This document shows, piece by piece, positions 54,501 through 63,368 of a DNA stretch of 64,000 nucleotides (the stretch's first letter is position 1; the number at the start of each line of letters is the position of its first letter). The notes under the pieces are model-generated. The model made no database searches and was not told where the DNA came from. It was given only the letters and a program-made list of their open reading frames with translations. Position numbers and translations under genes: made by a program. Origin of the DNA: Clostridium sp. ZS2-4 (GTDB lineage Bacteria > Bacillota > Clostridia > Clostridiales > Clostridiaceae); NCBI RefSeq assembly GCF_026719745.1, contig NZ_JAPPRQ010000011.1, positions 1 to 64,000 of the forward strand, written 5' to 3'.

Positions 54501-55970
54501 ATGGATTTTTTATATGAGTGTAAGGAATATTTGGAGTATTTAAAAAGATATAAACTTTTTATACTGTTTCTTTATCTGAGTGTAGAGGTAGGTATATTTT
54601 TAAAAATAGGACATACTAATATACTTATGTTTACAAGTAGTTTATTTGTTACAATATTTATTATTTGCAGTATGTTTTTAATGTTTAAAGATATTAAAAC
54701 CAATATTTTAGTATACATATTTTCAATGCCTTTAATTCCAATGATTTTATATTTATTAGCACGATTGAATATGAAATGGATTGGAAGCGGAATTTATTGG
54801 GTATATTTCATTGTTTTCCTCATAAACATATTTAGATTTAAACAAAAAGTTGATTTTTCTTTAATAGCTGATAGGAAAAAGTATAAATATGTATTGTTTA
54901 CATATTCTTTAATTATAGTATTAGCCTTAATCTCGGCATTTGTAAATGTAAATAAGCTTGAATCAATTAATTTAGTGGCACTTGCAGTGATTTCTACCAT
55001 TATTTTAAGTGTAATACTTTTGAGCTATAAAGAATTAAATGATTATTTCAGTAAACAAATAGTTACTTACTTATGTATGGGTGCTGCTTTGTCTTCTATA
55101 CCAGATATAATTGTAACACTTTATAATCTTATTTTCAGAGGTAATAATCAACATCTATATGGAGTACTTGGAAGTAATTTTATGCTAGGGTATACATTAA
55201 TGATTTTACCTTTTATATTATTGTTTGCTGTGAATAAAGAAATTTTTCCAGAATATAGAGAGTTGTATAAGCTTTTATTATTTGTTGAAGTAGTTAATCT
55301 TTGTACTCAAAAATCAAGAGGAATAATGGTAGCTGTTGGGCTATGTATATTTTTGGTGATACTTATTGATAGAAAAAATTACAAAAAATATATTATTATT
55401 TTCGTAGTTGTTTTTGTGTGCTTAGGATTCAATATAACCCATAGATGGGAGTTTAATGAACTTAGAGAAGAACTAAAAATTGAAGGAATAGAAGTAATTA
55501 CAAAAAGTAAAGGTATAATCCATGAAATGTTACAGCAGTGCAAGAGCAGAAGACCAATATGGATTGTAGCATATGGAATGATATATGATCATCCTTATTT
55601 TGGAGTAGGACCTGGTCAGTTTAAAAATTTCTATTTAACTTATGGTGGAAATAAAAACAAAATGTATATAGATGCACATAATATATTTTTAGATGTTGCA
55701 ACAGAGTTTGGTTTGATTTTTACTTTTGTATTGTTTATTTCTATAATAATAGTTTTAGTAAAATCAATTATTTATGCTATTAAGCACAAGGATGATAAAA
55801 AATTCATATTATCAGCAGTAATAGGAATGCTATGTTTATTGGCATACGGAAATATTACAGGTCAAGCGTTTATGACATCTACATATCCAATAAGTATTAT
55901 TCCCGCATTTGTATTTATGGTTATTATTACATTAATGTTAAAAATTATTCATAAAGGTGAAAGGGATTAG
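54501..55970 (+). CDS. O-antigen polymerase/ligase-like membrane protein (Wzy/WaaL family), copy 1
   Basis: This 489-residue protein starts at the ATG at 54501 behind GGAGG. About ten transmembrane segments are visible. A large extracytoplasmic loop lies between LVILIDRKNYKKYIIIFVVV and the conserved RRPIWIVAYGMIYDHPYFGV, followed by GPGQFKNF and DAHNIFLDVATEFG, the Wzy_C signature. It would polymerise repeat units or attach the polymer to an acceptor. The stop codon at 55968-55970 is one nt before the next gene's ATG, so the two are tightly coupled. Confidence 0.82.
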   Translation: MDFLYECKEYLEYLKRYKLFILFLYLSVEVGIFLKIGHTNILMFTSSLFVTIFIICSMFLMFKDIKTNILVYIFSMPLIPMILYLLARLNMKWIGSGIYWVYFIVFLINIFRFKQKVDFSLIADRKKYKYVLFTYSLIIVLALISAFVNVNKLESINLVALAVISTIILSVILLSYKELNDYFSKQIVTYLCMGAALSSIPDIIVTLYNLIFRGNNQHLYGVLGSNFMLGYTLMILPFILLFAVNKEIFPEYRELYKLLLFVEVVNLCTQKSRGIMVAVGLCIFLVILIDRKNYKKYIIIFVVVFVCLGFNITHRWEFNELREELKIEGIEVITKSKGIIHEMLQQCKSRRPIWIVAYGMIYDHPYFGVGPGQFKNFYLTYGGNKNKMYIDAHNIFLDVATEFGLIFTFVLFISIIIVLVKSIIYAIKHKDDKKFILSAVIGMLCLLAYGNITGQAFMTSTYPISIIPAFVFMVIITLMLKIIHKGERD

Positions 55971-55971
55971 T

Positions 55972-57339
55972 ATGAAAAATATATTGATTATTGCCTATTA
56001 TTATCCACCTAAAGGTGGGGCTGGAGTTCAGAGAACTACAAAATTTGCAAATTACTTAAGTAATATGGGATATAATGTTAGTGTCTTAACTGTTAAAGAA
56101 GAATCCAATGGAATTGTTGATAAATCACTTAGTAAAGAAATTGACAAAAACATATCTGTTTATAGGGCTGATATAAAAGAATCAGACATAATAAATAAGT
56201 TAACCCGTTTATTAAGCAATAAAGGAGCAAGTAACACTCAATCTGACAGCAATGGTGTTGTAAGTACTGGTTTGCATTTAAATGGTATAAAGAGCAAGTT
56301 GAAAAAAAGTGTTAGGAATATAGGGAAAAAAGTATTTTTAAACGTATATAATCTAGTTTACATACCTGATGATAAAAAGGGGTGGATAGATTTTGCGGTG
56401 GAAAAAGGCAGAAAGATTATGAAAGAAAAAAATATAGAAGTGATTTTTACAACTTCAGGACCGTATTCTTCTCATTTAATAGGATATGAACTTGCAAAAG
56501 AAGCTTCTGTAAAGTGGATTGCTGATTTTAGAGACCCATGGGTGGAAAATCCATTTGTGAACAATGGTATTGCAATAGAGAGCGTGTATGCTCATTTAGA
56601 AAAAAAGGTTGTAAAAAAAGCTGATAAAGTTATAAGTGTAAGTAAACCTATAATCGATAATTTTATTAAAAGATATAAAAATGAAAGTATTGATAAGTTT
56701 AGAATAATAACAAATGGATATGATGAGAAAGATTTCAGCAACCTGAATCTTTCTTTAGCAGAAAAAAATGAAAGGTTTTCTATATTATATAATGGAACTT
56801 TATATGGTAAGCGTTCACCAGAAAAGATATTAAAATCAATTGAGAATTTGATAGAAACTAATAAAATAGATCAGTATAGAATAAAAATTAAATTCTCAGG
56901 TCAAATAGGAAATGAACATATGGAAACTGTAAATTATTATATGAACAAGTATCCAGAAGTAGTAGAACATCAAAATTATGTACCTCATGAAGAAAGTTTA
57001 AAGCAGCTGTGCATGGCTAATTCACTTCTACTTATAATAGATGAAGGTGTAGGCAGTGAAGGCATATACACAGGTAAGATATTTGAATATATAAGAACTG
57101 GAAAGCCTATATTGGGAATTGTTCCAGAGGGAGTGGCAAAAGAACTGATTTTAGAAACAAATACAGGATATATAGCCAATCCATCTAAACAAAATGAAAT
57201 TGAAAATATAATTTATTCAGCATATTTGGATTTTATAAATACAAATAAATATATTAAGCCTGATTGGAATAAAATAAAACAATACAGTAGAGAAAATCTT
57301 ACAAGACAGCTTATTGATGTTATAGCTGAAATAAAATAA
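55972..57339 (+). CDS. GT4-like glycosyltransferase
   Basis: The start is the ATG at 55972 behind AAAGG. The 455-residue protein begins KNILIIAYYYPPKGGAGVQR and has VIFTTSGPYSSHLIGYEL, IADFRDPWVENP and IITNGYDEKDF, then YTGKIFEYIRTGKPILGIVP at the donor site. It is a clear relative of the minus-strand product at 22939-24270, which has the same blocks in the same order. A short low-complexity insertion (residues about 90-110) precedes a basic stretch. It probably adds a sugar to the lipid-linked repeat unit. Confidence 0.82.
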   Translation: MKNILIIAYYYPPKGGAGVQRTTKFANYLSNMGYNVSVLTVKEESNGIVDKSLSKEIDKNISVYRADIKESDIINKLTRLLSNKGASNTQSDSNGVVSTGLHLNGIKSKLKKSVRNIGKKVFLNVYNLVYIPDDKKGWIDFAVEKGRKIMKEKNIEVIFTTSGPYSSHLIGYELAKEASVKWIADFRDPWVENPFVNNGIAIESVYAHLEKKVVKKADKVISVSKPIIDNFIKRYKNESIDKFRIITNGYDEKDFSNLNLSLAEKNERFSILYNGTLYGKRSPEKILKSIENLIETNKIDQYRIKIKFSGQIGNEHMETVNYYMNKYPEVVEHQNYVPHEESLKQLCMANSLLLIIDEGVGSEGIYTGKIFEYIRTGKPILGIVPEGVAKELILETNTGYIANPSKQNEIENIIYSAYLDFINTNKYIKPDWNKIKQYSRENLTRQLIDVIAEIK

Positions 57340-57357
57340 TACAGAGGTGAGAGAAAA

Positions 57358-58416
57358 ATGAAAATAGTTACTATAATAGGAGCGAGACCGCAGTTTATTA
57401 AAGCAGCTGCTGTTTCAAAAAAAATAAGAGAGAAAAATCAGGAGATAATTGTTCATACTGGACAGCATTATGATGATAATATGTCAAAAATATTTTTTGA
57501 AGAGCTTGATATACCATTTCCTGATTATAATTTAAGTGTAGGTTCAGGAAATCACGGAGCTCAAACTGGAAGAATGCTGGAAAAAATTGAAGAAATACTT
57601 TTAAAAGAAAAACCTGACTGTGTTCTAGTATATGGAGATACTAATTCAACAATTGCAGGAGCACTTGCTGCAAGCAAGCTTCTTATACCAGTAGCACACG
57701 TGGAAGCAGGACTTAGAAGCTTTAATATGGCTATGCCAGAAGAACAAAATAGAATACTTACAGATCATATTTCAAAATATTTGTTTACTCCAACAGAGAC
57801 TGCCGTTAAAAATTTAAATAATGAGGGTGTAGGTAAAAATGTTTTTAATGTTGGAGATGTAATGTTTGATGCTATTTTACATTTTACCAAGGTAGCTGAG
57901 CAAAAAAGCAGCATATTGGAAAAATTGGGGTTAGAGAAAAAAGGATATATTTTGGCTACTATACATAGAGCAGAAAATACTAATGACATAAATAGATTGA
58001 AAAATATTGTTGAAGCATTAAATGAAAGTGGAGAGAATATAGTATTGCCGCTTCATCCAAGAACAAAGAAATACATAGAAGAATATAATTTATCTTTCTC
58101 AAATAATATTAGGATAATTGAGCCAGTAGGATATTTGGACATGGTAATGTTAGAAGCTAATAGTAAAAAAATAGTATCTGACAGTGGCGGTGTTCAAAAA
58201 GAAGCATTTTTCTTAGATGTTCCATGTGTTACTTTAAGAGACGAAACTGAATGGATAGAAACAGTAGAAAATGGTTGGAACATTATTGTAGGTGCGGATA
58301 AAGGAAAAATAAAGAAAGCTGTTTTAGAGTTTGAACCTAATAAAACAAAAATAAACAGCTTTGGCGATGGAAAAGCTGCAGAAAAAATAATAGAAATAAT
58401 TGAGAAATATGCTTAA
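57358..58416 (+). CDS. wbpI: Non-hydrolysing UDP-HexNAc 2-epimerase (WbpI/WecB type)
   Basis: This 352-residue enzyme starts at the ATG at 57358 behind GAGGTGAG. It contains KIVTIIGARPQFIKAAAVSK, VYGDTNSTIAGALAASKL, VAHVEAGLRSFNMAMPEEQN and SDSGGVQKEAFFL, typical of non-hydrolysing epimerases. In a cluster with WbpA, B, D and E homologues the expected reaction is UDP-GlcNAc3NAcA to UDP-ManNAc3NAcA, making this the last step of that route. WecB-type epimerisation of UDP-GlcNAc is the alternative. The sequence favours WbpI (SFNMAMPEEQNRILTDHIS), though the two families are close. Confidence 0.85.
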   Translation: MKIVTIIGARPQFIKAAAVSKKIREKNQEIIVHTGQHYDDNMSKIFFEELDIPFPDYNLSVGSGNHGAQTGRMLEKIEEILLKEKPDCVLVYGDTNSTIAGALAASKLLIPVAHVEAGLRSFNMAMPEEQNRILTDHISKYLFTPTETAVKNLNNEGVGKNVFNVGDVMFDAILHFTKVAEQKSSILEKLGLEKKGYILATIHRAENTNDINRLKNIVEALNESGENIVLPLHPRTKKYIEEYNLSFSNNIRIIEPVGYLDMVMLEANSKKIVSDSGGVQKEAFFLDVPCVTLRDETEWIETVENGWNIIVGADKGKIKKAVLEFEPNKTKINSFGDGKAAEKIIEIIEKYA

Positions 58417-58441
58417 GCATAAGATAAAGGAGGTATAAAAA

Positions 58442-59518
58442 GTGGCAAAAGTATGTGTTTTAGCTGATGCAGAGAGTATCCATACAAAAAAATGGGTTGA
58501 GTATTTTGTACAGTTAGGTCATGATGTCCATTTAATATCTATGCGAGATACACAGTATATGTATCCCAGTAGTGTACACTTATATATAATAAAACCTCCT
58601 TTAAGGTCTAAGTTAAGCTATTTTTTATTAATACCTAAAGTAAGAAATATAATCAAGAAAATACAGCCAGATATATTACACAGCTATTACGCATCCAGTT
58701 ATGGTATGCTAGGAATGCTATGTAATTTTCATCCATATATTGTTTCAGCATGGGGAAGTGACATATATGAGTTTCCCAAAAGTAGTTTTCTAAATAGAAG
58801 TCTGTTAAGCAAGATATTAAATAGTGCTGAAGTGGTATGTTCTACTAGTAAAGACATGGCTTCAGAGATAAAAAAGTATTATGATGGTGAAATCGTATTA
58901 ACTCCCTTTGGTGTAGATACTAATAAATTCAAATGTATAACTCCTATTTTTAGCAAGGAGTATGTAACTATTGGAATTAATAAAGGACTAGAAAAAATAT
59001 ATGGGATAAATTATCTTATAGAAGCTTTTGCTCAGTTGTACAATGATTGGAAGCAAGACAAACTTAGATTGATGATTGTTGGAGATGGCAGTGAAAGAAA
59101 AAACTTGGAATTTCTCTGTAAGGATAAAGGAATAGAATCAAAGGTTACATTTGTTGGTAGAGTTGAAAATGATGAAATACCAAGATATTTAAATAATATG
59201 GATATAGTATGTTTTCCATCTTTAAGTGAAAGTTTTGGAGTAGCTGCTGTTGAAGCTGGAGCATGCTGCAGGCCAGTCATAGCATCAAAGGTTGGTGGAT
59301 TGAAAGAAGTAATAGTTGATGAACATAGTGGTTACTTGGTTGATAAAGAAAACAGTGAAGTTATAAAAGAAAAAATAGAGTTCATACTTGCCAATAAGAA
59401 TAAAGCTGTTGAAATTGGTGAAAATGCAAGGAATTATATTAATAAAAATTATAGTTGGCAAAGTAATACTGAAATAATGAGAAAACTTTACAGCAGATAT
59501 ATAAAGAGTGATATTTAA
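58442..59518 (+). CDS. GT4-family glycosyltransferase
   Basis: This 358-residue protein starts at the GTG at 58442 behind AAAGGAGG. The N-terminus, AKVCVLADAESIHTKKWVEY, and SAWGSDIYEFP are typical of one GT4 group. The donor site SLSESFGVAAVEAGACCRPV has the E-x7-E pattern (ESFGVAAVE). PFGVDTNKFK is conserved. It lacks membrane helices and presumably acts at the membrane on the lipid-linked repeat. The gene follows wbpI with 25 nt between and precedes another GT4 gene. Confidence 0.85.
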   Translation: MAKVCVLADAESIHTKKWVEYFVQLGHDVHLISMRDTQYMYPSSVHLYIIKPPLRSKLSYFLLIPKVRNIIKKIQPDILHSYYASSYGMLGMLCNFHPYIVSAWGSDIYEFPKSSFLNRSLLSKILNSAEVVCSTSKDMASEIKKYYDGEIVLTPFGVDTNKFKCITPIFSKEYVTIGINKGLEKIYGINYLIEAFAQLYNDWKQDKLRLMIVGDGSERKNLEFLCKDKGIESKVTFVGRVENDEIPRYLNNMDIVCFPSLSESFGVAAVEAGACCRPVIASKVGGLKEVIVDEHSGYLVDKENSEVIKEKIEFILANKNKAVEIGENARNYINKNYSWQSNTEIMRKLYSRYIKSDI

Positions 59519-59538
59519 ACAAAGTTAGGAGTGAAAAA

Positions 59539-60759
59539 ATGAAAATTCTGTTTCTGACGCAGTATTGTCCACCAGAAGTAGGTGCACCACAAAATAGAAT
59601 TTTTGAATTTGCTAAGCAACTGAAAAAATTTGGGCATGATATAACTATTTTAACTGCAATGCCTAATTACCCTAAAGGGGAAATATTTGATGAATATAAA
59701 GGTAAAAAAGTGGTTCAGGAAGAGCTGGATGGAATAAAAATAGTTAGAACAAGTATCTATGCAACAAAGGAAAAAGATTTTGTAAAAAGACTTAGAAACT
59801 ATTTATCTTTTACTTTTTCTTCTGTGTTTACAGGAGCAAAGTACATAGATAAGCAGGATGTAATAATAACTGAATCACCGCCGTTATTCTTAGGATGGTC
59901 TGGTTATGTACTTTCAAAGAAAAAAGGTGCAAAATTTGTATTTAATGTATCAGATCTTTGGCCTGAATCAGCTGTAAAATTAGGGGTTTTGCATAATAAA
60001 GCTCTTATTAAGATGTCTACATGGCTTGAAGAATTTTGCTATAGAAAAGCAGCGGCAGTTACTGGACAGACAAAAGGGATAGTAGATGATATTGTAAATA
60101 GAGGATTTGACAAATCTAAAGTTCATTTAATAACAAATGGAGTGGATACTGAATTCTTTAAGAGAGAAAACAGAGATGAAGAGTTTAGAAAAGAAATAGG
60201 CGTAGAAAATAAATTTGCTATATGCTATGCAGGAATTCATGGCCTTGCTCAGGGATTAGAAACTGTAATAGAAGCTGCTGAAATTTTAAAAGATAATAAG
60301 GATATTCAAATTATTTTTATAGGGGATGGCCCTGAAAAATCAAAGCTTATTCAAATGACGGAAGATAAAGGATTAGACAATGTTACATTTTTACCGGTTC
60401 AGCAGAAGCCTAAGATGCCTAGAATTATAGCGTCTATGGATGCTACAGTAATTCCGCTTAAGAAATTGGATTTATTTAAGGGAGCACTACCTTCAAAAAT
60501 GTTTGAGGCATTATCCTCAGAGCTTCCAATAGTGTTAGCTGTTGAAGGTGAAGCTGAAAAACTAATAAATGATGCAAAGGCAGGAATAACTGTAGAGCCG
60601 GAAAATCCACAAGATATTGCACAAGCAATTTTAAAGGTGTATAATGATGTGGAATTAAGAAGAACTTTAGGTCAAAACGGAAGAAAATATGTAATAGAAA
60701 ATTACTCAAGAGAAAGCATTACTAGAAAGTTAGAAAAAATATTATTAGACTTAAAATAA
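59539..60759 (+). CDS. GT4-family glycosyltransferase (WbuB-like)
   Basis: This 406-residue enzyme starts at the ATG at 59539 behind TAGGAGTG. The N-terminal KILFLTQYCPPEVGAPQNR, the central ITESPPLFLGWSGYVLS with FNVSDLWPESAVKLG and the donor-site region GALPSKMFEALSSELPIVLA match the WbuB group, several of which transfer a HexNAc-derived or 6-deoxyamino sugar. The cytoplasmic protein is a normal length for the group. The substrate may be one of the ManNAc3NAcA or bacillosamine-type donors made in the operon; the sequence does not show which. Confidence 0.85.
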   Translation: MKILFLTQYCPPEVGAPQNRIFEFAKQLKKFGHDITILTAMPNYPKGEIFDEYKGKKVVQEELDGIKIVRTSIYATKEKDFVKRLRNYLSFTFSSVFTGAKYIDKQDVIITESPPLFLGWSGYVLSKKKGAKFVFNVSDLWPESAVKLGVLHNKALIKMSTWLEEFCYRKAAAVTGQTKGIVDDIVNRGFDKSKVHLITNGVDTEFFKRENRDEEFRKEIGVENKFAICYAGIHGLAQGLETVIEAAEILKDNKDIQIIFIGDGPEKSKLIQMTEDKGLDNVTFLPVQQKPKMPRIIASMDATVIPLKKLDLFKGALPSKMFEALSSELPIVLAVEGEAEKLINDAKAGITVEPENPQDIAQAILKVYNDVELRRTLGQNGRKYVIENYSRESITRKLEKILLDLK

Positions 60760-60773
60760 TAGAGGTGTTAACT

Positions 60774-61949
60774 ATGTCAAAAACAGAACCAAGAAAAGAG
60801 TATTTACCATATGCACTACCGTTGATTGAAGAAGATGAAATAAATGAGATGATAGATACTTTAAAATCAGGTTGGATATCTAAAGGACCTAAAACTGTAG
60901 AATTTGAAAAGAAATTTGCTGAATTTGTAGGGGCAAAGCATGCCATAGCAACAAATTCTGCTACAAGTGCTCTTCACCTGGCATTGATTGCTGCTGGAAT
61001 TGGAGAAGGTGATGAAGTAATTACTACACCTATGACATTTGCTGCAAGTGCAAATACTATAGTTCATGCAGGAGCAACTCCTGTATTTGTAGATATAGAT
61101 CCAGATACATATTGTATTGATGTTAATAAAATAGAAGAAAAAATTACTTCTAAGACTAAAGCCATTGTACCTGTACATTATAGTGGACAGGCGTGCGATA
61201 TGGATAAGATAATGGAAATTGCTAAAAAATATAATTTGTTTGTATCAGAAGATGGAGCTCATGCAGTTTATACTGAATATAAAGGGAAAATGATAGGAAG
61301 CATAGGTGATACAACTTCATTCAGTTTTTATGCAACAAAGAATTTAGCTACTGGAGAAGGCGGCATGCTTACTACAAATAGTGATGAAATAGCAGAAAAA
61401 GTAAGAGTTATGAGTTTACATGGCATGAGCAAAGCTGCATGGAATAGATATGGAAAAGGTGGTTCATGGAGATACGATATCGAGTATCCAGGATATAAAT
61501 ACAATATGACAGATATGCAGGCGGCACTTGGATTACACCAATTAAAAAAATTAGACAGAATGCAGCAAATAAGAAGTGATATAGCAAAAATGTATAATGA
61601 AGCGTTTGGTGATATGCCAGAAATAATTATACCTAAAACAGTAGACTATTCAACACATGCATGGCACTTGTATGTGATTCAGGTAAATGATGAACTATTG
61701 AATATTGATAGAGATAGATTTATTGAAGAATTAAGTGAAGAGAACATTGGAACAAGTGTACATTTTATACCAGTGCATTTACATCCATATTACAAGAGAA
61801 CATTTGGATATGAAGAAGGAGATTTTCCTGTATGTGAGAAGATGTTCAGCAGAATACTCTCTTTACCATTATATCCTGTAATGACAAAGGAAGATGCGGA
61901 AGATGTAATTTATGCAGTAAAGAGAATAGTTGATAAATATAGAAAATAA
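60774..61949 (+). CDS. UDP-4-keto-6-deoxy-sugar aminotransferase (DegT family, PglE/PseC/ArnB-like)
   Basis: This 391-residue PLP enzyme starts at the ATG at 60774 (GAGGTG, 6 nt before). It begins SKTEPRKEYLPYALPLIEED and contains ALHLALIAAGIGEGDEVITT, TPMTFAASANTIVHAGATPV, SEDGAHAVYTEYKGK and the lysine site SFYATKNLATGEGG. ArnB- and PglE-type enzymes that aminate C4 of 4-keto-6-deoxy UDP-sugars have this pattern. Its likely substrate is the product of the membrane dehydratase encoded at 37965. That would give a bacillosamine or a related 4-amino sugar, the usual first sugar of the lipid-linked repeat. A terminator follows, closing the operon. Confidence 0.84.
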   Translation: MSKTEPRKEYLPYALPLIEEDEINEMIDTLKSGWISKGPKTVEFEKKFAEFVGAKHAIATNSATSALHLALIAAGIGEGDEVITTPMTFAASANTIVHAGATPVFVDIDPDTYCIDVNKIEEKITSKTKAIVPVHYSGQACDMDKIMEIAKKYNLFVSEDGAHAVYTEYKGKMIGSIGDTTSFSFYATKNLATGEGGMLTTNSDEIAEKVRVMSLHGMSKAAWNRYGKGGSWRYDIEYPGYKYNMTDMQAALGLHQLKKLDRMQQIRSDIAKMYNEAFGDMPEIIIPKTVDYSTHAWHLYVIQVNDELLNIDRDRFIEELSEENIGTSVHFIPVHLHPYYKRTFGYEEGDFPVCEKMFSRILSLPLYPVMTKEDAEDVIYAVKRIVDKYRK

Positions 61950-61959
61950 TAAGTAACAT

Positions 61960-61996
61960 AAAATTAGCACGCTGTAAAATGCGTGCTAATTTTATG
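61960..61996 (+). terminator. Terminator of the long polysaccharide operon
   Basis: AAAATTAGCACGC pairs with GCGTGCTAATTTT, with a T-rich end. Confidence 0.88.
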
Positions 61997-62089
61997 AATA
62001 TAGATTAAAATATAAAGTGAAATTTAATTCAGATAGAACATTAGAATTGTTAGTCATTGGATAAACAAACTAGATGAGAAGGTGATGAA

Positions 62090-63346
62090 ATGAACAAGCA
62101 AAATAATTTATTAAGTTATCTAATCTATTTTTATATTATTTTTACTGCAATACTTCCAAGTAAATTTAAAGGAATACCTTTAGGTGATGTTATATTATTT
62201 TTAATCGTATTAGTGTATTTGTTTACTATATCAATATATAGGGAGAGCAGAGAAAGATTTATAAAAGGCATACAAGATTTCTTTACAGATTACTTGAGCA
62301 TATTCATGTTTGTGTTATTTATTGTAATGTGTATATCTGTTAGTTATGCATCTTATAAAACTATGGCATTAAAAGAAAGTTTAAGATTTGTAACGTATCT
62401 TATAATTTATTTTATAATTAAGTATGAAATAACTGAAAAATATATTTGGGATAATATAATAAAGGCTTATATCTTTGTTGTAACAGCTATAAGTAGTTTT
62501 GGGATAATACAATATTTCACAAAGATAGGCGTGAGTAAAGACTTTTTATATGACAAGAGATATGCTTTTAAGGTTAGAATACCATCTACACTAGAAAATC
62601 CAAATAGTTTAGGGGCATTTTTAATTTTAGCAATATTTCCATTAATAATGATAACCTTATATGAGAAAAATAAAAATAAGAAGATATTATATGGGATAAT
62701 ATGCATGGTAGTATTTATCAACATAGTATTAAGTGGGTCACGAAATACTTGGGGTGGATTTTTAATAGGAGCGGTTATTTTTATTATTATATATAATTGG
62801 AAAGCTATATTTTTATTTCTACTTGGGGGAGCATCAGCCTTAATGCTGCCAGCAGTAAGAAATAGAATTGGAGATTTTAAGCTGGTATCTACGGATGGTA
62901 GAGTTAATTTATGGAAAATAGCTTTAAAAATGATAAAAGACCATCCTATAGTAGGTGTTGGAAATGGAAATTATTACAGTTTGTATGGAGCATATGTAAA
63001 AAAATATCCTGAACTTTATTATAATCATCATGCAAATTTTCCAGTACATAATTCATATCTTAAAATTCAAAGTGAGCTTGGAATTGCAGGAAGTGTTTCA
63101 TTTGTAGGGATTTTGGTAGCTGTATTGGTAAAGATAAAGACTTTTATAAATACTACAAAGAATGAATTTTACAAGGCGTTTTATAAAGGTTTTTTCATTT
63201 CAGTGATAGTTTTTTATTTTATGAACGTCAGTGACAACTTACTTTTTGTACCTAAAATAAGTGTATATTTTTGGATTTTAGTAGCTATATCTCAGTCTAT
63301 GATTTATAATAATAGCAGGGATTTTTCAAAATATGATATAAAATAA
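62090..63346 (+). CDS. O-antigen ligase/polymerase-like membrane protein (Wzy/WaaL family), copy 2
   Basis: This 418-residue membrane protein starts at the ATG at 62090 behind AAGGTGATGA. About eleven hydrophobic helices and a periplasm-side loop with STDGRVNLWKIALKMIKDH, PIVGVGNGNYY and VHNSYLKIQSELG identify the Wzy_C/O-antigen ligase family. VLSGSRNTWGGF is a conserved mid-protein motif. It is not closely related to copy 1 at 54501. One of the two probably polymerises the repeat and the other may transfer polymer to its acceptor. It starts a new transcription unit with the partial gene behind it. Confidence 0.84.
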   Translation: MNKQNNLLSYLIYFYIIFTAILPSKFKGIPLGDVILFLIVLVYLFTISIYRESRERFIKGIQDFFTDYLSIFMFVLFIVMCISVSYASYKTMALKESLRFVTYLIIYFIIKYEITEKYIWDNIIKAYIFVVTAISSFGIIQYFTKIGVSKDFLYDKRYAFKVRIPSTLENPNSLGAFLILAIFPLIMITLYEKNKNKKILYGIICMVVFINIVLSGSRNTWGGFLIGAVIFIIIYNWKAIFLFLLGGASALMLPAVRNRIGDFKLVSTDGRVNLWKIALKMIKDHPIVGVGNGNYYSLYGAYVKKYPELYYNHHANFPVHNSYLKIQSELGIAGSVSFVGILVAVLVKIKTFINTTKNEFYKAFYKGFFISVIVFYFMNVSDNLLFVPKISVYFWILVAISQSMIYNNSRDFSKYDIK

Positions 63347-63368
63347 CTAATAAAATCTAGGAGGAGTT

